Source: Cloacimonetes bacterium UBA4175
GTDB lineage: Bacteria > Cloacimonadota > Cloacimonadia > Cloacimonadales > Cloacimonadaceae
Reading direction: 5' to 3'
Length of the DNA stretch: 15,020 bases
Assembly: GCA_002379855.1 (NCBI GenBank)
Contig: DFUX01000005.1
Location: forward strand, 1 to 15,020
Shown here: positions 15,016-15,020 of the stretch, in pieces
Numbering within the stretch: the stretch's first letter is position 1
Layout of the letters: every line of letters starts with the position of its first letter
Position numbers and translations under genes: made by a program
Notes under the pieces: generated by a model
Database searches by the model: none
What the model was told of the DNA's origin: nothing
What the model saw: the letters and a program-made list of their open reading frames with translations, nothing else

Positions 15016-15020
15016 CCAGT

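Larger units (their letters stand above)
14784..15020. other. Intergenic region after cas2
   Basis: No gene is supported. It contains a 10-bp perfect palindrome ACTTGCAAGT (14837-14846), a purine-rich tandem repeat (14920-14953) and a perfect hairpin at the edge. A weak stem CTTG-CAG-CAAG (14814-14824) followed by TTGTTTTG might serve as a poor terminator, but I would not call it one. A reverse-strand open frame here (14780-14968) is explained by the tandem repeat. Confidence 0.5.

Overview
The window carries an almost complete type III-A (Csm) CRISPR-Cas locus, with every gene on the + strand. It comes from a bacterium or archaeon that I cannot name from sequence. Overall GC is moderate, roughly mid-50s % over most coding regions. 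Genes are densely packed and mostly have AAGGAG/GGGAGG-type ribosome sites. The style fits an anaerobic, Gram-negative-type environmental bacterium. A Cloacimonadota-like lineage is only a guess, because there is no rRNA, tRNA or housekeeping gene to anchor it.

Layout: (1) 44-985 is a CRISPR array of 13 repeats (11 identical 37-mers plus a degenerate copy at each end) and 12 spacers of 35-43 nt. The repeat end ATTGAGAC matches the usual 8-nt crRNA 5' handle, so crRNAs are read from the + strand. (2) 986-1373 is a roughly 390-nt gap with GC-rich inverted repeats and a reading frame without a start. (3) 1374-7987 holds cas6 and the interference complex cas10(csm1)-csm2-csm3-csm4-csm5. (4) 7984-10158 holds two CARF-domain effectors: one with a RelE/HigB-like C-terminus (Cami1-like) and one with a PD-(D/E)xK nuclease domain (DUF1887; Card1/Can2). 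(5) 10183-14783 is an enlarged adaptation block: a TPR + primase-polymerase protein (CAPP-like), a TPR + cold-shock/OB-like protein, cas1 and cas2. (6) 14784-15020 is intergenic, with a short tandem repeat and a perfect hairpin.

How it should work: Cas6 cuts the array transcript. Cas10-Csm2-5 with crRNA binds complementary RNA, and Csm3 cuts the target. The Cas10 HD and GGDD sites, both intact here, would cut DNA and make cyclic oligoadenylate. That second messenger would switch on the two CARF effectors, one predicted to attack ribosome-bound mRNA and the other to cut nucleic acid. Cas1-Cas2 would insert spacers, with the primase-polymerase and its TPR-OB neighbour as likely accessories.

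The least described part is the primase-polymerase / TPR-OB pair wedged between the effectors and cas1-cas2. Other points of note are the antisense-to-mRNA look of the spacers (one covers a Shine-Dalgarno plus ATG), a sharp AT-rich island over csm2 and 5' csm3, and the absence of any recognisable Csm6 or ring nuclease.
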